From Brachyhypopomus gauderio (lineage: Eukaryota; Chordata; Actinopteri; Gymnotiformes; Hypopomidae), in NCBI RefSeq assembly GCF_052324685.1, contig NW_027506914.1, positions 186,001 through 250,000 of the forward strand: a DNA stretch of 64,000 nucleotides. Direction: 5' to 3'. The translations under genes were made by a program, and so were the position numbers. Position 1 is the first letter of the stretch. Every line of letters starts with the position of its first letter. Of this stretch, positions 39,298-51,780 are shown piece by piece. The notes beneath the pieces were generated by a model. That model saw only the letters and a list, made by a program, of their open reading frames with translations, made no database searches and was not told the DNA's origin.

Positions 39298-40239
39298 ACA
39301 CACCTTAGTCTGTGTAACAATAAAGGACCGAAGGACATTCATAACTGCATTCTCACTCCTTCATCTCAAAGCACTTACAGCAGCAGTCCCAGGATACCTT
39401 ATAGTGAAGGTCTCTGTCTGAAGGGTAAAAACACAGGCATCCAACCCGAGCTGATAGCACGGGGCAACTGAGCTGTCATTAGCTGAACTGTAGTTGAGAA
39501 ATTACCCATAAGCATAAATCTGAATGAAATACAGCTCCATATTGTGTATGCAGTGTATTTAAATGCTGTGTTGTTGGAATCTGTAGTAAAGTCTGAAGTT
39601 AACCTGAAGTTAAATGTAAATCTAAAAAAAATTAAATTATCATTTAAAAATCATTATCTGCCACTAGATGTCGCTGTATCTCAGGTTTAACTGAGCTTCA
39701 ATAGATCTGTTTTTCTGAGGTTTAGGATCACTGTAATTGAAGCCCATACTCAGGTAAAATTGAAACATTTTCATACCTAGCTGAGCTATTATTAACTCAA
39801 TAGGGAAGCTGAAGCAGTGAGAACACTGTCAGCAAGGCGGAGTCATCACTGGACCGTTTGGTCAGTTACTGTAGGACACAGTCTCTCTTGTGGTATATTA
39901 GGTAGGTGCTCTGTCATGAAAAACATCCTCTTATAACTTTCATTTTGTTGATCAGATTTATTTTAGCTGTGTAGACTTGTTTTTTGCCATGGTAGAAACA
40001 CCATCGGTTACAAAATGGAATCAAATACCTACTCTGTTGGCTGAAACCTATGATCCTAGGCGCGTTCTTGTGATCAGTGCAGCACTGAATAAACGGAGAT
40101 GACCTCCGCCGTCCGTCACTCTCTTCATCTATTATATTCTGTAAATCAGCCACTTCCATCACTGATGACGGACACGCGCGAGCTTCGCGGAACGGAAGTG
40201 AACGTTTCTGTCTCTTAGCAACCAGCTGTAGCGTCAAAC
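38771..40239. other. efcab2-H4 spacer, right arm
   Basis: Non-coding and colinear with 17.77-19.3 kb. It includes a CA tract at 39,261-39,303 and the mirrored copy of the unknown MEVADLQ frame (about 40,021-40,159, minus strand). Confidence 0.5.
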
Positions 40240-43200
40240 ATGGCGGGAGATAAAGACTCTGCAGGTATCAAACGACGTGAACGTTCTTAATGTGTCTTTG
40301 TTGGTCACGTGACCAGATATTCTGCGCCGTGCAGTAACGTGCGTTAACTGACTAGCATACGCTAGCTAACTAACACGTTGTTAAGCTACTATAGTGCTGT
40401 TAGCTAATGTTACAGGGTTGTAACTACGTTAGAGTCCTGCACCGGGTCGGGTACCCGCGGGTACCCACGGGTACGGGCAAATAGATGCTGAAACGGGTGG
40501 GTTTTACACATACCGAAATTTTACGGGTGGGTATGCGGGCGGGTAAGTTAAATAAGTGGTCATTTTTAGTAGGCTTTTATTTGCTACGTAATGAACATAG
40601 TGTTACATTTTGCCTGATTAGCGCCTCCCGATGGTGGTGGCGAAGCTCAGGGGAGCTTACTTATACCGTAGCTCCGTTGGCCAGAGCGGGCTGAACTTTA
40701 CTCTTCAGCTGTTCTGGGGTAATACCCAAACTTCGGTTCTTTTCCAGCGGAAACATGAGCAGAGGCTGGTTATAACACAGTACCGGGCATTTATTGTAGC
40801 TCGCTAGGTGGTTACAAAGCAAATGGGTGGCCGTGCGAGAACAAGGAAAAATGACGAGAGAGAACTTGGCGTTTAGGATTTGTGATCCAAGAGCGCAGAA
40901 CGCAGCTCAAACCTGGGACTGTGGACGATATACTGTTCCTGCACAGTAACCTAGGATAGATTTGTGAACCTATGCGATTTTATTTGGTTGTTATACTGGC
41001 ATTTGTTCCCTCTCGTTTTGCAGTTGCTAATTTTAGATAGGAATAGCCATACTGTTCCTGCACAGCAACCTTATATTTTATTTTGTGTTGTACTGACGTT
41101 TTTTCAGAGGCGCATTGAAAAATAAAGTGCTCTATAGGAATACTTTCGATTTGTGTGATTTTTCACGGGCACGGGTGGGTAACGGGTAGAATATTAACGG
41201 GTCCGGGCGGGTACGGATTTAACTTTGAAATAGCCACTCTGCGGATATGGGTGGGTACGGGTCTCAAAAATCGGACCCGTGCAGGACTCTAAACTACGTT
41301 AGCTGGCTGGCTAACTGGCATTTTCATTTTAGAGCATAAAGTTGACATAAACAATAAAATATGTTGGCTACACTATTTTATATTTTACTTTGCTAATGAA
41401 CTTCATTTCCCTCTAAATGTGACGTGCAGATATTCTAATGGTTCACATGTTAAGTAACTTGTTATCTGACTTAAGAACAACCTGAAAGATCCCAGTGCAA
41501 GATTGACCACCAAACCAGTTACCTGACGGAGTTTAACAAAGGTTATACATGAAAGGTTATATTTGAAATCTTCATGGCTGAAAGTTAATTGTAGGGAGCT
41601 ATCATAAAATGACAAAAACACTTATTTTTCAATATAGTATGAATATGAGATTTTCTAAAAAATAAAAAAAAAGTTTTAGCATCACATTCGACCTGACGAC
41701 ACCTAAACGAACCTTAGGCCACTTCGTTACAACAGGCATGTCAAGCTGTTTGGATTAACAAGATAATTTTCTACTGTCCTTTACAGAAGGTATTGTATCT
41801 GAGGTCCACAAGAGGATCAGCAACACATTTGATGTGTTTGATCATGAATTCAATCACACGGTTGATGTCAGGTAAGGTTTAATTCATGACAAACTCCACC
41901 TAAATGTACAAACTCCCCATTTACTGCACTGTACATACACAGTTCTCGTTCATTACATTTTATTGCTTTATTTCTCTAAATGTGTCCTTTTCTTGTTTTC
42001 CTAGAGAAATTGGTACCATTATTCGATCCCTTGGTTGTTTTCCAACTGAAGCTGAACTGCATGACATTATTGCAGAGGTCAGAGTGTTATTTTGTCTGTG
42101 TAGAATATTTCATTATAAGTTATAGGCCACCACAGTGTTTTATTGGCTGTGTAGTGAGATCTGGTGTATACTGAAGGTGATGTGTAGTTGCTTTAACAGG
42201 TTGAGGAGGAGGAGTCAACAGGATATATCCGCTTTGAGAAATTCCTTCCAACTATGACCAAGGTCTTGATGGAGCACAAGTAAGACAAGGCCTAATTCAC
42301 TGTGATTTTATATGATCCCAGAGTGTACTGATGAAATGATATGTTCTTGGTATTGGATGAAACTTCACATTTGAACTCTTCCCAGTAGATGCTTGATTCT
42401 CGTTTTAGCACCATTAGCATTAAATCCATTATGTGAAGCTCATCACAGTAAATTAAAGTGGACCAATATTGCTGCATGCACTCTCAGTGACTACTGAGTT
42501 TCTCTTACTGGAGCATAATTTGTCTGAGATCTGTCTGAGCAAGACTTTACTTGTTTCAGTGATTCATTGACAATAAACAACAAAGTAGATTTTAATTACC
42601 TGAACAAGTAAAGTAGGTTTTGCAAGAAAGGTTTGCTGATTTTTATCACCCAGCCATTTGAAAGCATAGGTGAATAATGTTTTAGTAGATCTGAATCTGA
42701 TCATTTATTGATTATTGTTTATTGTAACATGTATAACTCCATTTAAGAGAATGGAGTGATATTCCTTATTACATAACTGTAATTAGTTGACTTGATAGCT
42801 CCTGTTCATGTGAGCCTTACCTTTGTACACAAGGCATATTCATTATATCATTTAGTATCCACCCAGTGAGATGTGGTGAGTGTGTGTGTGTTGTGTGTGT
42901 CATGTTGTGTTGCAAATCTCTAAGAAAGATGATTTCAATTATCTTCACAGAAAATACTTAGATATGGTGTATTAAGTGTTAACTATATATATATATGGTG
43001 TTGTAATGTGGAATGAGGTGTTTTCTGGGGTGAGTTTCAGGAGAGTGTTTCAGTGCCAGCCCCAAACATGTTGCATGGTTATTAAAACTGCGTACTTTAG
43101 CACCACTTTCATTTCAGAACCCACACTACATATATTTTAAAGCCAGGACAGTGATTGATTGCTGCTGGTGAAAAAGTAATTCTTGACTAACATTCTGCTC

Positions 43201-44074
43201 AATCCTGACCTTTTTAATGAAGAAAAAATTTTTGTGGATTGGCTGAATCCCCTGGAAGGCTTGAACCCCGAATTGAAAAAGTCCTAGCAATGCCCTTGAT
43301 GTGGGAGAATAGATTTGCATAACCAGTTCTGTTCTGTCTCCTCTGTTCAGGTTTCGCCCCATTCCTGATGATATGCTCCTGCAGGCCTTTGAGGTAATTC
43401 ACATTCATGTACTAGATCTAGAAACTCTAGTTCTAGTGTTCATGCACTGCGAGTGCATTAATGTCTAAGTTAATGGCAGCCTTCTTCACACTGGACCTCA
43501 TCTACAGTCATTGCTATGAATACTTCAGCTTATATGTTTTCTGTGTAATTACTAATCTACCCTGAACACCCTCCTTAGGTTCTAGATCAGCAGAAAAAGG
43601 GATTTTTGGAACCAGAAGAACTATCCAAATATTTGATGCAAGAGGGTAAAATCATATTTCACTTATTCAAAAGCATAAGTTTACAATATAAAAACATACG
43701 TTCTTGCATGAAAAGAATATAATGTACATGACTCAGGATCGCCAGTGTGTGTTCAGTTTCGTTTCATCCCTGTTCCCAACACGTTTATTATTCTACTGAC
43801 CCTCATCACCTGCAACATGTGTGATGAGCCTCTCTGCCTCTGTGTCGCACTTCAAAATGGTTAACTGCACATTTTCTCAGTGTTTTAATGTGGTTTAGAT
43901 ATTTTGAATTTGCCTGTAAAACACTGGTAAGCACAGTTTTATTCACACTAATCAGGGGAGCCCTTTACCCAAGAGGAAACAGAGGAAATGTTCTCTGCAG
44001 CTCTTGATCCAGACAAAAATGTCATTTTCTACAAGGACTTTGTGAGCATGATGACCATTGATGACACACAGTGA
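40240..44074 (+). CDS. efcab2: efcab2 / DRC8, complete (right copy)
   Basis: Seven plus-strand exons: 40,240-40,264, 41,787-41,871, 42,005-42,077, 42,200-42,279, 43,351-43,393, 43,579-43,645 and 43,956-44,074. They are identical in length to those of the left copy and encode 163 residues, MAGDKDSAEGIVSEVHKRIS to MTIDDTQ. All splice borders are GT-AG and no stop interrupts it. The role is DRC8 of the ciliary nexin-dynein regulatory complex. Intron 1 carries a right-arm-only hAT insertion. An AATAAA signal lies at about 44,153. Exons 2, 3 and 5 are identical to the left copy where I compared them, while introns differ by several percent. That suggests selection or conversion on coding sequence. 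Confidence 0.94.
40430..41291. mobile_element. hAT element in efcab2 intron 1 (right arm only)
   Basis: Ends TAGAGTCCTGCAC and GTGCAGGACTCTA, with a perfect 8-bp TSD, AACTACGT (40,422-40,429 and 41,292-41,299). It is 862 bp long. Both subterminal regions are packed with GGGTACGGG/GGGTACCCGC motifs. No transposase is seen. The left arm shows the uninterrupted site TAACGTAGTTAC near 17,525. Confidence 0.9.
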
Positions 44075-44454
44075 TGATGGAAAGATGCTCCTCACAGTTC
44101 TTCTGTACTGTTTCATATGCTGCACTGTCAACGCCTCATACACAATGTTAAAAATAAATATAATAAACCTCTATATACAATAACAAAGAACTTGTCATTT
44201 ATTCCCTTTGAACTGTAAATAAATGCCTCATGGTACAAAATAGGAAGATTTCCTCGTTATTTGTTAGCATGAAAAATATGTTACATCAGTGTATAATTCC
44301 TCATCCTTTAATCATCAGTATCCCATTGATATACTGGTATGTATATGGAGGGTGGTGTGACTTGGTAAAATGTAAATGTGCCATATTTGTCAATTGTGAT
44401 TTTTCAATTGAAAATTGTTCTCTGCTTTTAACCCATCTGTGCAGTTAGAACACA

Positions 44455-44700
44455 CACACACACTAGTGATTACTAGGGGGCTGTGGTGCACACACACACA
44501 CACACACACTAGTGATTTCTAGGGGGCTGTGGATCACACGTGCCCAGAGCGGTGGGCAGCCCTAGCCCGGCGCCCGGGGAGCAGTTGGGGTTAGGTGCCT
44601 TGCTCAAGGGCACCTTAGTCATGGCCTCAGGTCTGGGAATCAAACCCACGACCCTCCGGGCACAAAACCAGTTCTCTACCACCAAACCATGACTGCCCAT

Positions 44701-44760
<60 letters not shown>

Positions 44761-44816
44761 CCTCCGTGCATGAGTGCGTGTGTGTGCATGTGTATGTGTG
44801 CGTGTGTGTGTGTGTG

Positions 44817-44860
<44 letters not shown>

Positions 44861-44862
44861 TG
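44455..44862. repeat. dispersed repeat plus long (GT)n tract
   Basis: 44,520-44,700 is a dispersed fish repeat with the phrase GGTGCCTTGCTCAAGGGCAC and GGGAATCAAACCCACGACC. It is followed by a compound GT/GC-interrupted microsatellite (44,702-44,862). Long CA-rich frames here are artefacts of the repeat. The left arm keeps only a fragment (14.04-14.16 kb). Confidence 0.75.
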
Positions 44863-46096
44863 TGAGTTCAGCAGAAGGAGACACATGGCCTGTCCACTGT
44901 TAGGCCCTTCTTCACATTTGCCCTCCCCGTGCAGTGCCTCTGTTTAGTGTAGAGAGGAGGACTCCTCATAACTGGTGATTTTAATCTAATGAATTTGTCT
45001 CATGGGCTTTTTGTATAATTTGCTAACTGTGTTATGTGACTATTTTACACTCCTTGCACTGATGCGTTGAATATGAAATATTATCATCTATTTTCCAGCC
45101 TTTTCATTTTTTTTATTTACTACTAATAGGTCAAGGACATTATGATCAAAGATCAAATCTTACATAAAGTAAGATTATTGAGTATAGCTTTCTGACATTT
45201 CTAGTTGTATGTCAGTAGGTGGCGCTGACTACGCGTGCAAGAGAAATCAATTAAGACAAACTTCAAACTGCTGCTTTCTACTAACAAGCTACAGCTACGC
45301 ATTTATAAATGCCAATCTTTTCATTTGTTGATGAAAAACTGCGATCAAGCATCGCCATGTATGTTATGCTCTGAGTTGTTTCAGGTTAGTACAATAGGTG
45401 ATTATTTTACAAGCTACCAGTTTGAATAATGTTTGGGGCTTCTGGCAATTTCTTATATATTTTATATAGTGCAAACATATCTACTGATTACGTGTTTTGC
45501 TGGTATTTTCATAGCTTTTTAAATGTCGATTACTGCAATTATCTACATAAAACTCGTCGCTTTAAGGACACGCCCACGCGTCACTCACTGGGATATTGAC
45601 ACGCTATTGGCTGAGAACTCCGAGGGGCGGTCAGAACCGCCCAGAAACAGATGTGCGCGTCTGGGTTTAATGACCAGCGACGTTTCACTGGAGTAACAGG
45701 AGACCAGACCGTGTTGGAGAGGCACTGGTCCAACTGGGTCCACAATACCGCACTGGAACTCCCACTGACACATCCTGAGACACCCCGAGACACCCTGTCT
45801 CTGTGTCTCCCGACATGAATGCGTATGGAGACGTGCTGTATCTGAGATTATGGTTCGGCGAACACTGGGAATGAAAGCGCCGTGATCGTCATTTCAGGAG
45901 TCCTAAACGCTCGGATCTATGAAACATTACATGTAATATTCCTGTTAGGTTGGACCCTAATGGATGATTCACTGCATGGACGTCGTTACTGAGTCTGGAC
46001 TTGGAGAGAGACACAAGTTGTATGTGAACTGACTTCAGCTCTGTTCGGACTGGATGTGATATACATTCACCCACTACGTTGGTCCAGTTCTTCACC

Positions 46097-46702
46097 ATGA
46101 CTTCTCTCACAGGGAATAAAGAGAGGTCTGGGACCAGGACCTTTCTGCCTTTATTTTGTGCAGTAGTGAGCGTGTTTCTTCTGTTCTCCAGATCACTGGG
46201 GTTAGATGGCTTGAGATCATCACTGGGGATAGATGGTTTGAGATCATCACTAGGTGGTTAGATGGTTTGAAATCATCCTTAAACGTGTTTACCAAGCACT
46301 TTTATTCTTTTCATAGCAGATAGCGGATTCTTCTCCTACCAAGTCAGCCTCTTTCTCCCCTAAAACTTGGTACCGGAAAGCATACGAGGAGTCCCGGACC
46401 GGCAGCCGTCCGGCTCCCGAGGGTGCCGTGCCGGTTCCGTGCCTGGGTCGTCTGGAACACCTTCACCTGTATCCGGAACCTCGTCTCCTGGCTCCTTCTC
46501 GGACTTGCCTGTCCCCATCTCACTGGGGATCGGCACGTGTTCACCAGGGTCCTTAGGTGGATCCCCGGGATTCGGCACCGGTTCCCCAGCCTCGGGTAGT
46601 GGGAGCTCCCCCGGTTCCGACAGAGGGGTTTGGTGCGAGAACTGCAGTGCCCGGCTGGTGGAGCTGAAGAGGCAAGCCCTGAAACTGCTGATCCCGGGAC
46701 CC
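46097..46702 (+). pseudogene. kif26b: kif26b exons 1-2, damaged right copy
   Basis: The mirror of the left kif26b start. Exon 1 (46,097-46,141) reads [15 protein letters not shown], but the last four codons and the GTAAGT donor are deleted (23 bp relative to the left). Exon 2 (46,317-46,702) follows a CATAG acceptor. It has an extra GTGCC after GAGGGTGCC near 46,425 that shifts the frame, and a lysine codon replaces glutamate in FSPETWY. After LLIPGP the sequence jumps past about 500 bp present in the left arm. The copy cannot make a normal KIF26B N-terminus. The left copy is the probable functional one. Confidence 0.88.
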
Positions 46703-47248
46703 TGTTGTTGTGTTTTTCTTGATGAGATGTGATGATGATAAATGAAGCGTGGACCGGTGCGAACAGGGTGTGGTGTTTCTGCGGCGTTTGCGCTGTGCCT
46801 CGGTACCACTGCGATGTCCAGAACCTGCCATGATCACAATAGCCAGTGGGCTCAAGTTATTGGACACAAACAACTGATTACCGATATTGTAAAGCAGACT
46901 GAAGAGAAGAGGCCGTGGGCTAGGACAGTGGTGGTGTGCAGTAGGTTATAAGAGTCCCGTATCCCTACATGTAATGCTGCTTATGTGCTTCTGCGCGCTC
47001 CGGTTCTGGGTGCGGGCGCGCTCCGGTTCTCTTCACGCTCACCCTGAACTTGTTAGATTTGCTCATATCGGTGCAGCTGGGGTGTTGTAACAACCAGTGA
47101 GTGCTTTCAAAGTATTCAGTATAAAATGCTCAGGAAAACATTAAGTTTGTATGCGATGCTCTCCGCACTGCTTTAACCACTGCGCCGCCATGATTCTTGT
47201 TAATGTTTTTTTTCTTTGTTTAAAGATAATGCACCAGGCACCGAAGGA

Positions 47249-47301
<53 letters not shown>

Positions 47302-47454
47302 GGGGGGTGTCTATAGAGTTGTTTACTCTTTTCTCACTCTAATTTAGATAAATGAACATATATTAGTGCATATATTTTACAAAAACAATCTAAATCTAAA
47401 TCTTTAGATCAGTGTGACAACACTGACTTAATGAGTTACTTTTCCATTGAAGAG

Positions 47455-47631
47455 CAGAGTTGTATAATCCAGGTTCAGAAAGTAAAAGTCCTCACCAGGA
47501 TTTTGCTCAGGCTTCCTGGATTGTGTTGATTCCACTCATTTTACCTGGATTGCACTAATTAGAAATCTAGCAAGCTTGAGCAAAATCCTGGTGGGGACTT
47601 TTACTTTCTGAACCTGGATTATACAACTCTG
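47455..47631. mobile_element. fold-back hAT-type MITE (right arm copy)
   Basis: The same insertion as 8792-8968 in inverted orientation, with the 8-bp TSD TTGAAGAG on both sides. It is therefore older than the arm duplication. Confidence 0.85.
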
Positions 47632-47899
47632 TTGAAGAGAGAGGTCATATATGAGTGACATGAACATTTGGCATCAATTAAGTCCCTAATTGCACCATTT
47701 TTACAAAAAAGCACACACACACACACACACACACGCACGCGCGCGCGCACACACACACACACAAACAACACACATTAACATTGTATCCATTACTATATAA
47801 CCTGATGCCTATGAGGGAAGTTGAAGCATGAGGTGGCACACGCAGCTTTCTTTCCTCAGAGTGAAGCAGCGCTTGGGCTTGAGTGAGCAGTTTATGCCC

Positions 47900-48110
47900 C
47901 TGGTCAGTGTTGAGTTGAGGGCTTTTTGTGTCAGTGGTTTGGCTTAGCTGAGGGCTTTTTCTGTCAGTGGTTGGGTTTGTTTGTGTTTTTGTGTCAGTGG
48001 TTGGGTTTGTGTTAGTGTGTCAGTGGTTGGGTTTGGCTGTGTTTAATGTCAGTGGTTGGATTTGTCTTTTTGTGTCAGTGGTTGTGCTTGGCTAAGGTGT
48101 TTTTGTTCAG
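47900..48110. repeat. GTCAGTGGTTGGGTTTG minisatellite (right arm)
   Basis: The mirror of 8335-8530, with about seven imperfect units. Confidence 0.8.
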
Positions 48111-49145
48111 GCTAGCTGCATCTTGAGTTGCTCTTTAATGGAAGCTGGAGCATGAGGTTTATGGAGTTTACTGTTGCAATGTGGTTCATTATGGATGGAG
48201 CGTTGTGATGCCCAGTGGACCACCTCAAACTAGAAGTTCAAGATCAAGAACTAAGAACCCACCACAAAATTTAGAAGTCAGGATGCCAGGAGGTGTAGAA
48301 ATGATAAAAAATAAGAAGAAATGTCAAAACAATGTCTCTGATTGATCAAGGAACAGTTCAGTATAATACAGAATTCATAACAAAAAAGTCCTATGCAGTG
48401 CAGTGATGTATAAGCATATATAATGTGTGAGTAATTTTGTGGGTCTGTGTGAAATGATCGGATTGTTGTTTTGCCATATAATACTGAGATGGTAATGTAC
48501 AGAACAGTGAGTGTGTGAACATGTGAGGGTTCCAGTCTGAGTCCTGTTGGAGTTTGTAATCATAGAAAGACTCTGGGATTACTGAAAGACTAGGATTACT
48601 GGTTGTGTGTGTTCTACCTCATGTGATCGATCCATAAAGCTGGGTAATCTGCCTGTAAAGCAGTGAAAAGGAGCCATCAGGTCACCATACTACACAGGAA
48701 GCAGGCCTTCCCGGTTTATCAGACACCTGTCGCCCGTTAACTATTTCCTATATAAGACCTCCCTATACGACCCTTGTGAAATATTGCCAACATTCCTGAA
48801 AGCATACTAAGAGTTATAATTCTGATTCTCTGGTTTGACCTGGTTTAGCTATTCTCCGATTTGCCCACTGGCACTTCTGTTCGGTTGGATTGTTTCTAGT
48901 GTACGGACCCGGACTGCCCTCGATCTCTTTGGTATTACTCCCCTGCCACTAAAGAGTTAACTTCTTTGAAATCTGCAAGTGTCTGTGTATGCCTCGTTTC
49001 CAGCGTCACTGTGTGTGTGTGAATATATATATACACACACACCAGTGCTGAGGTGAAAGTTGACTGAAAACCTGGTATGGTATATGTTGTATGGGAAACA
49101 TTAGCCATAATTAAAGACGACACCATTAAGTTGATTTTAATTGTG

Positions 49146-51226
49146 TGTTACGGAACAGCTCCGGACCCTTCCCTGTGGGCGTGCCGCTATGTTGTCTGCG
49201 TGTCGTTATGTCCATGTTTGTACTTCCGTGGGTGTGGGTTGTTTGTGAGCGTGTTCGTGGTTACACCTGTGCCACACGCCAGCGTCACAGAAAGACGAGC
49301 CGAACAAGACGACGTATGCCAGGATACGCCACCCGAGCACCGAGGGGGAAGAGAAGGAGCAGGCGTCACCACGGCTCTTCCCCAGTCCGGCGCCAAGAAG
49401 TCCCCGTTACCGAGCAGCAGATGAAGCAGGACCCTGTCTGCACGTACCTGCTCTGTGCCGCTCGGGAGACGGAGGATGCCGAGACGGCGGAGTACTTCCG
49501 CCGATCCGCGGCACGCGCATGGGAGGAGAGACACCCCCACGCGTCCCTGGAGCTTCCACCCATGGCTGTGAGCAGCAGTAAGAGGGAGGAAGCAAGCGCA
49601 CCGCTCCTGGTTCTCCCTGAGGAGGAGGAGACCAGTGAGCCGTTCATGGTGGGTGCGGGTACCTTTGCCCTCACCCCTCCCGAAGTCGAGTTCGGCAGCG
49701 ACGAGTCCGGAGAGGAGGAGAGCCCCCGCTCCTCCGTTCGTTCGGAGGAGAGTGAGGGCGAAACCAGCTGCGCTCCCTCTATTCCCGCAGCTCTCCGGAT
49801 GGCCGAGGAGGAGAAGGTCAGCCCCCCATCGTTGTTCTCCGAATCGACGGTCTATTACGGGGAGGGTGACGAGGAGACCAGCTCTCTTCCCTCCAGCCAC
49901 ACATCCTCCACCGAGCGCCACGATGCTGAGGAGGACGTCAGCCCTCCCCCTTCCCTATTCTCGGCTCCTACCGTGTATTATGGGGAGGGGGTGGAAGTCA
50001 GTCGCCCTCCGTCCACCTGTTCATCACCCTTGGGGCGCGAGGAAGAGAGCGAGGGGGTGGACAGCGCCTCTGGGTGTTCGGAGAGCACAGTCCACCTAGG
50101 GAAAGAGGTTCCTCAGTCTCCCTCAGCGGCGAGCAGCATGGACTGCTCCCGCTGCCCGACCCCGGAGGAACCCATGTCGCTGGGTCGGAGTGTCTCCGAG
50201 AGCGAGGAGGAGATGGAGACGTCGGGGGGCAAGGCGACGGCATCTCCAGGAGCGCAGGGGGGTCCTGATGTGGTCAGCGGTCCAAGGTGGATGTGTCACG
50301 CGCCCTTGGAGCCGCCGCGGACACCAGCCGGCGCGCGGCACAAAGCCAGGACTCCAGCCGCGCCCAGAGGGAGAACCGAGGCTCCCCTAAGGAAGCCAAC
50401 GGGAGCGCGGCCAGCGGGAGTTGCGAGCGGCGCAATGCGCGCGAGGAGTCGGAACCCAAAGACCGGAGGGACTCCGCCACCTGTTCCGCCTGCCGCGCCC
50501 GCCCAGCCTGCTTTCCCTGGAGGGATAGCAACACCGTGTGCGCTTTGGCAGGCAGCTGGAGCGGTGCCATGGCTGCCTGTCCCTATATGTTTGTCCATTC
50601 CCCTATGTCTCCCTAATCTCCTTTTCCCGTTCGTTCCTCTTGTGTTTCATGTTCCCGTGTGCGTGTTTGTGACTGTGCCATTGTTTAATGTTTTCTCCCC
50701 TGTCTTCCCAGGGAGGGTGTGCTAGAGCTGTCCGCGGCGGTTCCCGCCGTCGGGGGTGACTACTCTCGGAGGCTCGTGATCCCGGGGGCTCCGGACCTGC
50801 CCGTCGGTGTTTGTTCGGGGCACTTCCGCTACGCGGGACGCTCCGGGAGTAGCGAGCCCCTGGCGGGGGGTTCTGTTACGGAACAGCTCCGGACCCTTCC
50901 CTGTGGGCGTGCCGCTATGTTGTCTGCGTGTCGTTATGTCCATGTTTGTACTTCCGTGGGTGTGGGTTGTTTGTGAGCGTGTTCGTGGTTACACCTGTGC
51001 CTTGTCTCGAGGTCACGTGGGTCTGTGTACTTCACCTATTTAATGTGCGTTAACGCGGTGTCTTGTGCTCGTCTTTGTCTAAAGTTCATGCCTGTGCAAG
51101 CCACCGCAATTTGCGTGCTTGCACCATCTGTGCTGGGCTTTGCGTTTTTGTATTTCATTAAATGTTCAGTGTGCACCACAAGACGTCTGTCGCGTTTCCT
51201 CCTTGCTCCCACACGCCAGCGTCACA
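49146..51226 (+). mobile_element. small LTR retroelement with one long open frame (fossil)
   Basis: The ends are TGTTACGG and GCGTCACA, with a perfect 5-bp TSD, TTGTG (49,141-49,145 and 51,227-51,231). The left LTR is about 49,146-49,291 and the right LTR 50,874-51,226. The two begin alike (TGTTACGGAACAGCTCCGG) and end alike but differ in length. Between them lies one plus-strand open frame from about 49,317 to 50,725, rich in Glu, Ser and Pro, with no protease, reverse transcriptase or integrase signature. This is a non-autonomous LTR element. Its ends look whole but it lacks an enzymatic region. It is absent from the matching left-arm site (7282-7286), so it is younger than the duplication. 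Confidence 0.88.
49317..50725 (+). other. acidic low-complexity open frame of the LTR element
   Basis: About 470 residues from the ATG following the left LTR (MPGYATRAPRGKRRS). The first third is basic then acidic. The middle has three spaced copies of an FSESTVYYGEGDE-like motif (FSESTVYYGEG, FSAPTVYYGEG, CSESTVHLGKE), each in a Ser/Pro/Glu-rich context. The end is Pro/Ala/Arg-rich and then hydrophobic. I recognise no gag, pol or env domain. GC content is far above the surrounding DNA. Confidence 0.5.
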
Positions 51227-51481
51227 TTGTGTACTTGGTGAATTTCAACTGAAGCCAAACGTTCTTATTGTGCCTTTTCTTTTTTCATTCAATGTTGCTT
51301 ATTGTGTATTTACTAATCAGTGGCAAACAGAATAATTAACATACATTGTGTGTACTAATGCAAATGTAGCTGATTATCTGGTGTTTCTTATGTTTTTATG
51401 AAGCTTATGTCTTCATAATTCATAGAGATAATCTTAATGTGATTGTACATTGTTTTCTTTGATATACTGTGCATTTATTTG

Positions 51482-51775
51482 TGTGACGGGTAGGGTGAGC
51501 GAAAATAAATGGAAGCGATCACGCCAAGTCTCAGGGAAATAGGATGGTTTAATATGTAAAGTGCGCAAACCAAAACCCATGAACTGATCTGAATTAAGGA
51601 TATAATAACCAGCAGTCAACTGGTACAAAGACAAGACATATAGACGAACAAACGACCCTCAGGTGAGACGGATCCCGGGCTCCGTCCACCTGAGGGACGA
51701 ACACAACGCCACACCCACAGGACAAGCTGCTGCTGTAGACGGGGGCGACCAGTAGGGGGCCGCCGTACGGTGACA
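51482..51775 (+). mobile_element. solo LTR, right arm only
   Basis: A 294-bp block, TGTGACGGG to CGGTGACA, with the perfect TSD ATTTG (51,477-51,481 and 51,776-51,780). It is the same family as 6753-7049 (shared GGAAGCGATCACGCCAAGTC and GACCCTCAGGTGAGACGGAT), but a separate insertion. Confidence 0.88.
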
Positions 51776-51780
51776 ATTTG

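Larger units (their letters stand above)
46703..49140. other. right-arm non-coding segment
   Basis: Colinear with 7.29-9.75 kb of the left arm, with no gene. It contains a GT tract with a G8 end (47,252-47,306), a CA/CG tract (47,712-47,763), a fold-back MITE, a minisatellite and an LTR-like segment (about 48.68-49.01 kb). Confidence 0.5.

Noticed and set aside
44509-44886. 125-residue His/Thr repeat frame
   Set aside because: Translation of a CA/GT microsatellite.
46360-46809. 149-residue minus-strand frame
   Set aside because: Antisense shadow of the damaged right kif26b exon 2.
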